Shown here one piece after another: positions 33,432-40,053 of a stretch of DNA of 40,053 bases. Position numbers and translations under genes: made by a program. This DNA is from Candidatus Faecaligallichristensenella faecipullorum (GTDB lineage: Bacteria; Bacillota; Clostridia; Christensenellales; Aristaeellaceae): contig DVJW01000101.1 of NCBI GenBank assembly GCA_018716505.1, positions 1 through 40,053 of the forward strand. Reading direction: 5' to 3'. The first letter of the stretch is position 1. Every line of letters begins with the position of its first letter. The notes under the pieces were generated by a model. It had not been told where the DNA came from and made no database searches. It was given only the letters and a program-made list of their open reading frames with translations.

Positions 33432-35219
33432 TTACGGTTGGAGCTTGCGCTCCGCCACGTCAAAGGAGAACAGGTGGCAGGCAGCACTGCCCCAGGTGGA
33501 CAAGGGCGTCAGGATCAATTCCTTCACCCAGGCATCCAACTCAATAAAATTCAGCCGCTGATGGTTTTCCGAGGTCTCATACAGCAGAGCCTTGGTACCG
33601 TCGGCCATCACGCCTTCGATTTTATAGGCGCGCGTCAAGGTCTTGGGCGGATAGGAATCGGGCCAGCCCAGCGGCCGGTTGTGAATCATGTTGCGGTTGA
33701 GCTTGAATTCGGCCTCGGGCAGGGTTTCCCGGTTTAAATCGCTGTCCCAGATAAGGCGCACCCGGCCCACATGAACCGTCCGGGCAAAGGCGTAGGAGAC
33801 GCTCTGGCCCAAGGCCAAGGCGCAGCCGTTGTCCGCATCCCCGATGGGCCGGTCGAATCCGTTGCGCAGGTTCCCGGCTTCGGGCGAGGCGCATTTTATT
33901 TTGGCCTCCATTGTAAGGGCGGGCACCTTGCGCCGGTTGAAGGGCAGATAGCAATCGTCCTCCATCAGCGTCTGCTTCAGTTCCTCTATGCGCGTCTCAT
34001 ACACCCCCCGCGGGCTGATCTTGTCCCGCAGGGCGATGGAAGCCGCCGTACCCACCGCTTGGCCGATGGCGCCGCAGGTGGCCATGACCCGGGTGGAGCT
34101 CATGGCCGTGTGGGTGACCGAGATATTCCGCCCCGCGAACATCAGGTTTTCCACGTTGCGGGAATACAGGCAGCGGTAGGGAATACCATAGGGCGAGGGC
34201 GCGGGGTAATAGATAGTGGGCTGTTCCCGGGTTAAAAAGCCGCCCGGGTGATGGTCGTCCATGGACCAGCCGCCATAGGCCACCAGATCCGGAAATTTGC
34301 CCCCGGCTCGCACGTCGTTTTGCGTTAGAATATGGTCGCCCAGATAGCGCCGGCTTTCCCGCTTGCCGGGCAGGATGCCCATCCAGTCCAGCCGCCAGTT
34401 CTGATTCTTCTCTTTGTTTTCCGGGGCATTTTTCACATAGTCCCACAGGCCATAGGCGGTCTTGAGTAGTTCATCCCGCAGAATTTCGGTATCCGCAATG
34501 GCGTCCATTTCGCCGCCCAGTTCCAAATACCAGAAATTTTCCGAAGGATTGCTCATATCCGGCAGCCGGTGGGGCAGGTCGTCCCGGGTATAGTGATAGG
34601 CCCAGGACGGGGGAATGAATTCCGAGGGGCGGCTTTCCTCCCGGGCCTGAATCATGCAGCTCATGCCCATGGTTTTTTTGTCCGCCTGTTGCGGGGCAAT
34701 GTCCTCGCCAAACTCCCGTTCCGCCTCCCGGCCCATGCGGAAGTCGGCCCCGGTCAGGGGTGCCAGCACGCTGTCTCCGGAGCAATCGGCGAACAGCCCG
34801 GCCTCCACCTCATGAAAGCGCTGGGTGGTCATCTGCCAGCCGCGCACCCGGCGGATGCGCCCGCCCTCCATATCGCATTCATTGCAGGTGCAGTTGAGCA
34901 ACAGCTCGATATTGGGCTGATAGCGCGCCATTTCGTACAGAATTCCGTCCCAGATGGAGTAATTCTTGTCCGGATTGCGGTACTGGTTTTCCAGCATCAT
35001 TTCCTCAATCAGTCCGGTCTCCTTGTTGTTTTTCCCATGGGCGCCGCAAATCCACATGCGGATTTCGCTGGAGGCGTTGCCGCCCAGCATGGGGCGTTCG
35101 TGCATCAAAACCACCTTCGTTCCATGGCGCGCGGCCGCCACCGCGGCGCAGAGGCCCGCAATGCCCCCGCCGATAATGCACAATTCGGTCTTGTGGAAGA
35201 TGGTCTGGAATCCATTCAT
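33432..35219 (-). CDS. FAD-dependent oxidoreductase of the FAD_oxidored type
   Basis: A 595-residue flavoprotein. The Rossmann motif CIIGGGIAGLCAAVAAARHG (about 14-33) and the following RPMLGGNASSEIRMWICGAHG fit the large FAD-dependent oxidoreductase family often encoded beside polysaccharide-degrading enzymes. A second FAD-contact region (NLMFAGRNISVTHTAMSSTRVMATCGAIGQAVG) lies near 365-400. The last 130 residues (from about 465) have a beta-sandwich look (VGRVRLIWDSDLNRETLP) and may bind carbohydrate. No signal peptide, so cytosolic. TAGGAGGAA precedes the ATG, and a small GGCGC-AA-GCGCC hairpin lies just upstream (35238-35249). The substrate is unknown; oxidation of a sugar or glycoside is a guess from neighbours. 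Confidence 0.85.
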   Translation of the reverse strand: MNGFQTIFHKTELCIIGGGIAGLCAAVAAARHGTKVVLMHERPMLGGNASSEIRMWICGAHGKNNKETGLIEEMMLENQYRNPDKNYSIWDGILYEMARYQPNIELLLNCTCNECDMEGGRIRRVRGWQMTTQRFHEVEAGLFADCSGDSVLAPLTGADFRMGREAEREFGEDIAPQQADKKTMGMSCMIQAREESRPSEFIPPSWAYHYTRDDLPHRLPDMSNPSENFWYLELGGEMDAIADTEILRDELLKTAYGLWDYVKNAPENKEKNQNWRLDWMGILPGKRESRRYLGDHILTQNDVRAGGKFPDLVAYGGWSMDDHHPGGFLTREQPTIYYPAPSPYGIPYRCLYSRNVENLMFAGRNISVTHTAMSSTRVMATCGAIGQAVGTAASIALRDKISPRGVYETRIEELKQTLMEDDCYLPFNRRKVPALTMEAKIKCASPEAGNLRNGFDRPIGDADNGCALALGQSVSYAFARTVHVGRVRLIWDSDLNRETLPEAEFKLNRNMIHNRPLGWPDSYPPKTLTRAYKIEGVMADGTKALLYETSENHQRLNFIELDAWVKELILTPLSTWGSAACHLFSFDVAERKLQP

Positions 35220-35264
35220 GGCCGCATTCCTCCTAAAGGCGCAAGCGCCGTATCGTAGACTGCT

Positions 35265-36338
35265 TTAATTCCTGGAGCCGTCAGGGTTCCAGACCCAGGT
35301 GTGATCCTCGGGGACCGCGCTGGCAGGCAAATTGAAATAGGTATAGTCGATGCCTGGGTCGAGATCATCCCACGTTATATCGACCATTCGCCATTCACCG
35401 TCCACTTTCACCCAGTTCCAGGCGTGATTGCTGCGCCAGTAGTCCACTTCTTCACCTTCCGCCGTGGGCGTCAGGCCGATCTGGAAACGCACATCCAAAC
35501 CGCATAAGGTACCGAGCAGATAAAAGGTATCCGCGTAGCCATCGCACACGCACAGGCCTTCCAGAAGCGCGCCCAGGCAGCTGTGGCGCAAATCCTTATC
35601 AAGGGTTTCGCCGTTGTCATAATCCACCCGTTCGCAGATCAGGTCATGAATCTGCCGCATCACATCTTCCGTGCTGCCCGGGACGATTTCCGAAGCCCAG
35701 GCCTGGGCGGTTTTCAGCGCCTGAAGCTCGGCGTCGGAAAGCGCTGAGGAATCGCCGGTTTCCAAGGCGTGCAGCAGGCGATAGCTGGGATAGTAGCTCG
35801 AAGGCCTGATGGTCAATACCGGCAGAGCGGATGAGGAACACCTTCCATCTCGGATCCCACAGTTTTCAATGGCAATCCAACGGACTTCGGACCACATATC
35901 GCCGGTGATCTGATCGTATAGCGCCTGATCGCAGACGATATAGATGACATCCTTTAAGTCGCGCGCGCTTTGGTTGATGGCTTCAACCAGGCCGTTTAAG
36001 TCCTGGACATGTGGAGCGCTGTCGTCAAATATGCAGTTTTTATAGGCAATTTTGGAACTGAGCGTTCCATAGTTCGTTTCCACAATGCCCGCCTGAATTT
36101 CCAGTTGCATCATGAGCGCGGAATCATCCGCGAACAGCGCTTCTTTGAGCTCATCGCTGACCCAGATATCGAAGGAGATATAGCTCCTTTGAGGATTGGC
36201 CGCCTTTACGGCCAGCAGCGCGTTGAGATATTCTTCCGCGGTGGCGCAGACATTTTCCCCGGCTGCTTCGGCCTGAACGCAGAATGGCATCGCCAGGGTC
36301 AGGGCCAGAATCAGCAATCCCACTACCCAACGTTTCAT
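35265..36338 (-). CDS. Secreted transglutaminase-like cysteine protein
   Basis: A 357-residue protein with a clear signal peptide (MKRWVVGLLILALTLAMPFCVQAEA). The N-terminal half (about 30-190) has no family I recognise. The C-terminal half holds a transglutaminase-like core: Cys265 in CVCDGYADTF, the His of SNHAWNWVKVDGEW and the Asp of MVDITWDD, the order expected for a papain-like triad. Bacterial proteins of this type act as peptidases or cross-linkers at the cell surface, but the substrate is unknown. GGAGGGGAA precedes the ATG at 36338. Three contiguous palindromes lie 35-67 bases upstream of its start. Confidence 0.85.
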   Translation of the reverse strand: MKRWVVGLLILALTLAMPFCVQAEAAGENVCATAEEYLNALLAVKAANPQRSYISFDIWVSDELKEALFADDSALMMQLEIQAGIVETNYGTLSSKIAYKNCIFDDSAPHVQDLNGLVEAINQSARDLKDVIYIVCDQALYDQITGDMWSEVRWIAIENCGIRDGRCSSSALPVLTIRPSSYYPSYRLLHALETGDSSALSDAELQALKTAQAWASEIVPGSTEDVMRQIHDLICERVDYDNGETLDKDLRHSCLGALLEGLCVCDGYADTFYLLGTLCGLDVRFQIGLTPTAEGEEVDYWRSNHAWNWVKVDGEWRMVDITWDDLDPGIDYTYFNLPASAVPEDHTWVWNPDGSRN

Positions 36339-36372
36339 GAAAATTCCCCTCCGTTTTTCGGTCTGTCGTTTT

Positions 36373-36405
36373 GTCCAGTGGACAGAACATGTTCTTCCGC
36401 CGGAA
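36373..36405. promoter_or_regulatory. Three contiguous palindromes upstream of the transglutaminase-like gene
   Basis: GTCCAGTGGAC (36373-36383), AGAACATGTTCT (36384-36395) and TTCCGCCGGAA (36395-36405) are each perfect palindromes (the first and third around a single centre base) lying end to end. They sit in the 123-base gap before the - strand gene and look like clustered operator sites. Confidence 0.55.
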
Positions 36406-36461
36406 ATTGAGCTTTTGAGGCTGAATGATTCCCGAGGAAACCGGGAATGTCAAAAACAGGT

Positions 36462-37475
36462 TTACGCTTCCACAAAGGGCGATTGGCCGTCGTAGCGATA
36501 GAGGCAAACCTGGCTGGCGTCGCCCTCGGGACCCTTTTGTTCATGGGAAATCATATAATAGCCGTCGCCCAGAGCGCACAGCCCGGTGGCACCCCATTTG
36601 AAGTTCCATCCCGCCATGCCGTTGCCGGACAGGGTAAGGCAAAGGCCGGAGGATTCCAACCCCTTGAGCGGGCGCATTTCAGGGGCTATGGAGCCGTCGA
36701 TGGCGAACAGGCTGGGGTTTGCGAATTCCGGCTTTTTGCCCGGATACACCGCCATAAACCATTGGCGGGTAAAGGCGTCGTATTCCAGGTTTTGCACCCC
36801 ATAGGTGGTGTTGCCGGTGTACACGAACAGCCGGGCCATGGGCGCTTCCGGCCCCGAGCTATGGGGAGCTTCCTGAAACAACGGCTGGGCCAGCGTGTCC
36901 CAATCCCGGGTGTCGTAGGCCAGCAGGATCTGATAATCGTTGTCTGTGCGGCTGTTGTCGGAATAGATGCCGTAGGCCACGAACAGATATTCCTTGGAAT
37001 CCGGCGCGCAGCCGAACATCGGGCCGAAGCCGGTGCCGTCTATGCCGCTGCAACCATAGCGATGTCCGGGCGCGAGGTAATCGTCGGCCACATCCTTCAG
37101 GTACACCGCGCGCATAACCCCGTCCTTCAGGGCGTCCATATCCATGCGGTCGATCTTATCCACGTCGAAAATGGCGATATAAAAGGCGTTGCGGATGCGC
37201 GCGTCGGGGCTCACACGGGCCAAAATGCCCTGACCAATCTCATCGTTTTTGTATTCCAAAGAGCCGTAAACCCTTCCGTCGGCCTCGTGAAAATCGATGC
37301 AGCCCAAATGGCCCAGCAGTCCGCCCACGCTGCCGATAACGTGTCCGGAAAAATCGGTCTTGATCAGGGCGGTGGTAAAGGAGTAGTAGATAAAGCCCTT
37401 TGACTTGTCCACCGCGATGCCCTGACAATGGCCGGTTTTCCAGGGGCCGCAAAAAATTTGCCGGGGGTATTCCAT
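36462..37475 (-). CDS. Cytosolic beta-propeller-like protein of unknown function
   Basis: A 337-residue protein without signal peptide. Its sequence is rich in short beta strands with aromatic and Gly turns and repeated units such as HCQGIAVDKSKGFIYYSFTT, VYGSLEYKND and FVAYGIYSD, suggesting a six- or seven-bladed propeller. The ending WGATGLCALGDGYYMISHE also fits. I cannot assign an enzyme activity. TAGGAGGAAACG precedes the ATG at 37475. It lies between a GH78-like glycosidase and a transglutaminase-like gene on the same strand, 80 bases after the former, so it is probably part of a carbohydrate-related operon; lyase or sugar-binding roles are possible. Confidence 0.75.
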   Translation of the reverse strand: MEYPRQIFCGPWKTGHCQGIAVDKSKGFIYYSFTTALIKTDFSGHVIGSVGGLLGHLGCIDFHEADGRVYGSLEYKNDEIGQGILARVSPDARIRNAFYIAIFDVDKIDRMDMDALKDGVMRAVYLKDVADDYLAPGHRYGCSGIDGTGFGPMFGCAPDSKEYLFVAYGIYSDNSRTDNDYQILLAYDTRDWDTLAQPLFQEAPHSSGPEAPMARLFVYTGNTTYGVQNLEYDAFTRQWFMAVYPGKKPEFANPSLFAIDGSIAPEMRPLKGLESSGLCLTLSGNGMAGWNFKWGATGLCALGDGYYMISHEQKGPEGDASQVCLYRYDGQSPFVEA

Positions 37476-37513
37476 AAGCGTTTCCTCCTATTCGTTATTC
37501 GGCGGTGAAAGGC

Positions 37514-37544
37514 GGCCGGCGCGCCCTTCGCCCATGCGCCGGCC
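37514..37544. other. GC-rich hairpin between the GH78-like and propeller genes
   Basis: GGCCGGCGC (37514-37522) pairs perfectly with GCGCCGGCC (37536-37544). On the - strand no T run follows, so it may stabilise or attenuate the upstream message rather than end it. Confidence 0.5.
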
Positions 37545-37555
37545 CAACCTTTATT

Positions 37556-39667
37556 TTATTTAACGGTATAATTCAGTCCACGGGGCGCGGAAATCCTGGG
37601 CGCTTCGCCCTTGTTCAGGGAGACGGACAGAAGGCCTTTGGGGGTGGGCATGATGATCTTAAACCAATCCAGCCCATACAGCCGGGGGGAGAGCTCGATT
37701 TGCTCAAAACCGGGCTTGAGCATCTTAAAGCCCAACAGCCGCGCGGGCAGCTGATAGGCCGGGGTGCCGCCCCAGGCGTGGCTGTGGTCGAAGGAATAGT
37801 CCTCCTGGGGCGCGAACCAGCCCTCTTTTAGACCCTTGTCACATTCGGCGGCCAGCGGCTTCCACATGCTCAGCAGCTTCAGGCCGTATTCCTCAAACAG
37901 GCCCATTTTCCATACCGCGTCCAGCACAAAGTGCATGAAATAGGGTTGGACCTGCTGCATGGTATCCGAATCCAGGGCGCGGCGCAGAATGATCTCGGCC
38001 TGAGCGCCCTCGCACAGTCCGTACAGGACGGAGAGCACATTGGCATGGCGGGAGAAATGCTTCAGGTTCACGTTGGCCGGGCGATAGGGCTTGATCTCCT
38101 CCTGGGGCGTGGTCAGCCCGTCGAAATACAACCCCTTTTCCGGGTCGTACAGGAGCGCGTTGAAGGCCTTGCGCAAAGCATCGGCCTGCCGGGCGCAGAC
38201 CTGGGCCTGATCCGGGCGCTCGAGCAGGGCGTAGATTTTTTCGGCGGTCTTGAGCGCCCCGTGATAGAAGGCGTTCAGGCAACTCTGGCCCAGCGCCTTG
38301 GGCGGATGATGCATGGAATAGCCCTCGGTCACCAGCCAATCCACAAACATGTAATCCGGCGCGTTTTCGATGAGCCCATTATCGCCCAGATAGCGCGCGA
38401 ACCGGCTGAGCAGTTTGTCCAGGGCCGGGGCGCATTCGTAGAGCAGCGCCCGGTTGCCGCTGTATTGATAGACATCATACAACATCATGACCCAGATCAG
38501 GCTATAGGTGGTGTGGAACATGCGTCCGTCGTTGGCGTTCAGCCAGTCGGCGGTGCGCCGCACATCCAGCTCGGCCAGGCGCATATCCCCAAAGGTAAAG
38601 GCGGTCATCAAAGATTCGATATAGTAGTCGCCGGTGCAGGCCAGGGGTTCCTGATGCTTGGGGCTATCCAGATGCAAAGTCTGGCGGCAGATTTGAAGCG
38701 TCCATTTGCACACCTCATAGACCTTGTCCAGCATGGGATCGCTGGAATGAAAAGAGCCTTCCATTTCCACCGGATAGCAGCACATGCGCGCCCTAACCTT
38801 GACGGTGAGGGGGGCTCCGGACTGATTTTGAATGGTCAGGGCATAGCCGCCTGTGGAATACATGGAAAGGCTGCGGAAGCGCTCGGCGCCAGCAAACCGC
38901 GCCTTCAGGGTGTCCCCGCTCTGGCCCTCCAATTCAAAGATATGGGCCTCGATTTCGCAGGCTCCGCTCACATCCAGCAGCAGATAGGCGGCGTAAATTT
39001 TATCAAACAGCACGGTGTGCGCCCGGGTTTCTCCGGGATTTACCGTCACCTCCGCCTCCTTCAGGGGCAGAATATCCCCCTCCCACAGGGGCGGGATGGG
39101 CGCGTCGGCCAGGTTCCATACGCTGGGCACCGGACAAGCCGGCCGCCATTCGCCCTCAAAGCGCGTGCCGTCGTACACATGGGGCGCCACAAAGCGCTCG
39201 TTGCGCCGGGCTTGCCACGATCCGTCGGTTTCCAGCGTCTCAACGGTTCCGTCCGCAAAGCGCACCTGGGCTTCCACCATCAATCCGCCGTGGCCGCAGG
39301 AATACTCGGTCATGGCCACCGGAGACAGGCGCACCTGGGCGAAGAATTCCAGATTTTTTCCCTGAACGGGCAGCTCGTACCGGGTGGCGAAAAAGCGGGG
39401 CATGGGCCGGTGGCACAGAAAATCGCCGCCAGCGGACACCGGGCCCTGGCCCACCAACGCGCCGTTTAAATAGAGCCGGTACACGGTGTCGCCGCTCACC
39501 CGAAGGCTCACCGATTCGATGGGCCGGTCAAAGGCATAGCTCCGGCGGAATTCGGCCACGGCATAGCGACAGGCATCCTTTTTGCCTTCCTCGCGGTCCA
39601 TGGCGCAGGGACGGCAAAGCTGATACGCTTCTTCAAATTGAGGATCCAGCCAAATCCATTGAGACAT
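37556..39667 (-). CDS. GH78-like glycoside hydrolase (alpha-L-rhamnosidase related)
   Basis: A 703-residue protein. N-terminal beta-sandwich regions (about 25-310) include a lectin-like part with SVSLRVSGDTVYRLYLNGALVG. A six-hairpin (alpha/alpha)6 barrel follows (about 315-620), then a C-terminal beta domain (PRLYGLDWFKIIMPTPKGLL). The segment DSPKHQEPLACTGD aligns with the GH78 general-acid loop and keeps the Asp, Pro, acid Glu340, Leu, Thr-Gly-Asp, while several flanking residues differ. HSHAWGGTPAYQLPARLLG matches the end of the barrel. No signal peptide, so it would act on imported oligosaccharides or glycosides. TAGGAGAGG precedes the ATG. The true substrate may be another sugar than rhamnose. 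Confidence 0.85.
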   Translation of the reverse strand: MSQWIWLDPQFEEAYQLCRPCAMDREEGKKDACRYAVAEFRRSYAFDRPIESVSLRVSGDTVYRLYLNGALVGQGPVSAGGDFLCHRPMPRFFATRYELPVQGKNLEFFAQVRLSPVAMTEYSCGHGGLMVEAQVRFADGTVETLETDGSWQARRNERFVAPHVYDGTRFEGEWRPACPVPSVWNLADAPIPPLWEGDILPLKEAEVTVNPGETRAHTVLFDKIYAAYLLLDVSGACEIEAHIFELEGQSGDTLKARFAGAERFRSLSMYSTGGYALTIQNQSGAPLTVKVRARMCCYPVEMEGSFHSSDPMLDKVYEVCKWTLQICRQTLHLDSPKHQEPLACTGDYYIESLMTAFTFGDMRLAELDVRRTADWLNANDGRMFHTTYSLIWVMMLYDVYQYSGNRALLYECAPALDKLLSRFARYLGDNGLIENAPDYMFVDWLVTEGYSMHHPPKALGQSCLNAFYHGALKTAEKIYALLERPDQAQVCARQADALRKAFNALLYDPEKGLYFDGLTTPQEEIKPYRPANVNLKHFSRHANVLSVLYGLCEGAQAEIILRRALDSDTMQQVQPYFMHFVLDAVWKMGLFEEYGLKLLSMWKPLAAECDKGLKEGWFAPQEDYSFDHSHAWGGTPAYQLPARLLGFKMLKPGFEQIELSPRLYGLDWFKIIMPTPKGLLSVSLNKGEAPRISAPRGLNYTVK

Positions 39668-39698
39668 AATATCCTCTCCTAAACTTTTAATGGGCTTA

Positions 39699-39704
39699 AT
39701 TATA
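39699..39704 (-). promoter_or_regulatory. Possible -10 element for the GH78-like gene
   Basis: TATAAT on the - strand (39704-39699) lies 31 bases before the ATG. The -35 position (39727-39722, TGCGTC) is poor, as in promoters that need an activator. Confidence 0.45.
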
Positions 39705-39732
39705 GGATTGTCCTTCCGTTGGACGCACCCCG

Positions 39733-39794
39733 GGGGTAACCCAAGAGGGAAGCGCGGCCATGGGCAAAAGCGCCCGGAAAGACCGGGTTACCCC
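39733..39794. promoter_or_regulatory. Paired GGGTWACCC sites in the divergent intergenic region
   Basis: GGGGTAACCC (39733-39742) and GGGTTACCCC (39785-39794) are exact inverted copies, and each core GGGT-W-ACCC is itself palindromic. Their centres are 51 bases apart, close to five helical turns. A GGGC/GCCC hairpin lies between them. They sit upstream of both the GH78-like gene (-) and the metA promoter (+), and look like two operators or a long stem. The rest of the 315-base gap shows only the promoters listed. Confidence 0.6.
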
Positions 39795-39887
39795 TTGTTT
39801 ACTGAGGGTATCATAACATAAAATGTCCATGATTAAAAGCCATTGAAACCAAAAATCCGTCATCCGTTGAGGATTGCCCGCCGAGAG

Positions 39888-39917
39888 TTGACGGTGGTTT
39901 CCTGAGAATGGTATAAT
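39888..39917 (+). promoter_or_regulatory. Promoter for metA
   Basis: TTGACG (39888-39893) and a perfect TATAAT (39912-39917) are 18 bases apart, with an extended TGG before the -10 box. The leader to the ATG is only about 60 bases, too short for an SAM-I riboswitch. Confidence 0.8.
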
Positions 39918-39982
39918 AAAAAACAGTCGGCCTATGGCATGGCCCATATTCTAACAGGAAAACAGTAAGGAGCGTGCTGTTC

Positions 39983-40053
39983 ATGCCGGTTAAAGTTCCG
40001 GACAATCTGCCTGCGGTGCAGGTACTTAGAGATGAAAATATCGCGGTGATTAC
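39983..40053 (+). CDS. metA: Homoserine O-acyltransferase MetA, N-terminal fragment cut by the window end
   Basis: The 23 codons visible read MPVKVPDNLPAVQVLRDENI and then AVI, matching the opening of MetA proteins (compare MPI-IP--LPA--VL--E-IFVM). The enzyme activates homoserine for methionine synthesis; Firmicute members of this family often use acetyl-CoA rather than succinyl-CoA. AAGGAG lies 10 bases before the ATG, and a strong promoter is upstream. The frame stays open to the last base, so the gene continues beyond the window. The call rests on a short stretch and its start context. Confidence 0.75.
   Translation, partial: MPVKVPDNLPAVQVLRDENIAVI

Noticed and set aside
36385-36394. 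GAACATGTTC as a LexA (SOS) box
   Set aside because: The Firmicute LexA box needs four bases between GAAC and GTTC; here there are two, and the gene is not an SOS gene.
37931-39469. A 512-codon open frame on the + strand opposite the GH78-like gene
   Set aside because: Same shadow effect of biased codons; the - strand gene shows real domain motifs and a ribosome site.

Overview
The window reads as chromosomal core DNA of a GC-rich Gram-positive anaerobe, most likely a member of the Clostridia (Bacillota). The evidence is a T-box leader on an aspartyl-tRNA synthetase/GatCAB operon, a PyrR attenuator ahead of a pyr operon with the PyrK/PyrD (class 1B) enzyme, a Rex repressor, FloA, VanW-like and HlyC/CorC proteins, strong AGGAGG ribosome binding sites with occasional TTG and GTG starts, and many intrinsic terminators. 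I see no insertion sequence, phage gene, CRISPR array, rRNA or tRNA. Family names come from reading motifs; no database search was possible.

Layout. Positions 1-17773 run on the + strand: a two-component system coupled to an HtrA-type protease; a HlyC/CorC protein; a small membrane protein; a MarR regulator with FtsH and an HdeD-like protein; peptidase T followed by a Nudix-CobU fusion, CobS and an alpha-ribazole phosphatase; an NfeD-FloA-membrane protein-LytTR regulator operon; then Rex and a VanW-like protein. A bidirectional terminator separates these from the - strand operon at 17833-23172, which encodes an AspRS-GatC fusion, GatA and GatB behind a T-box. Positions 23270-33378 (+) hold a secreted serpin, an EamA transporter, the pyrR-uraA-pyrB-pyrC-pyrF-pyrK-pyrD operon and an APH-like kinase. 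Positions 33432-39667 (-) form an accessory block: a GH78-like glycosidase, a cytosolic beta-propeller-like protein, a secreted transglutaminase-like protein and a FAD-dependent oxidoreductase. The window ends in the first codons of metA (+).

How the genes fit together. The AspRS-GatC/GatA/GatB operon would mischarge tRNA-Asn with Asp and amidate it, and would amidate Glu-tRNA-Gln. Fusing the synthetase to a subunit of the amidotransferase would physically tether the Asn transamidosome, and the T-box would couple supply to tRNA charging. The pyr operon covers UMP synthesis from carbamoyl phosphate except PyrE, plus uracil uptake and its own RNA-binding regulator. CobU, CobS and the phosphatase are the late nucleotide-loop steps of cobalamin synthesis. 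The sensor kinase-HtrA pairing resembles an envelope or secretion stress module. The serpin carries an alpha-1-antitrypsin-like reactive loop and the - strand accessory block looks like carbohydrate catabolism.

The strongest leads are the AspRS-GatC fusion with its T-box, the Nudix-CobU fusion with an internal start, the serpin's Pro-Met-Ser reactive site, and two unexplained palindrome arrangements in the accessory block (36373-36405 and 39733-39794).
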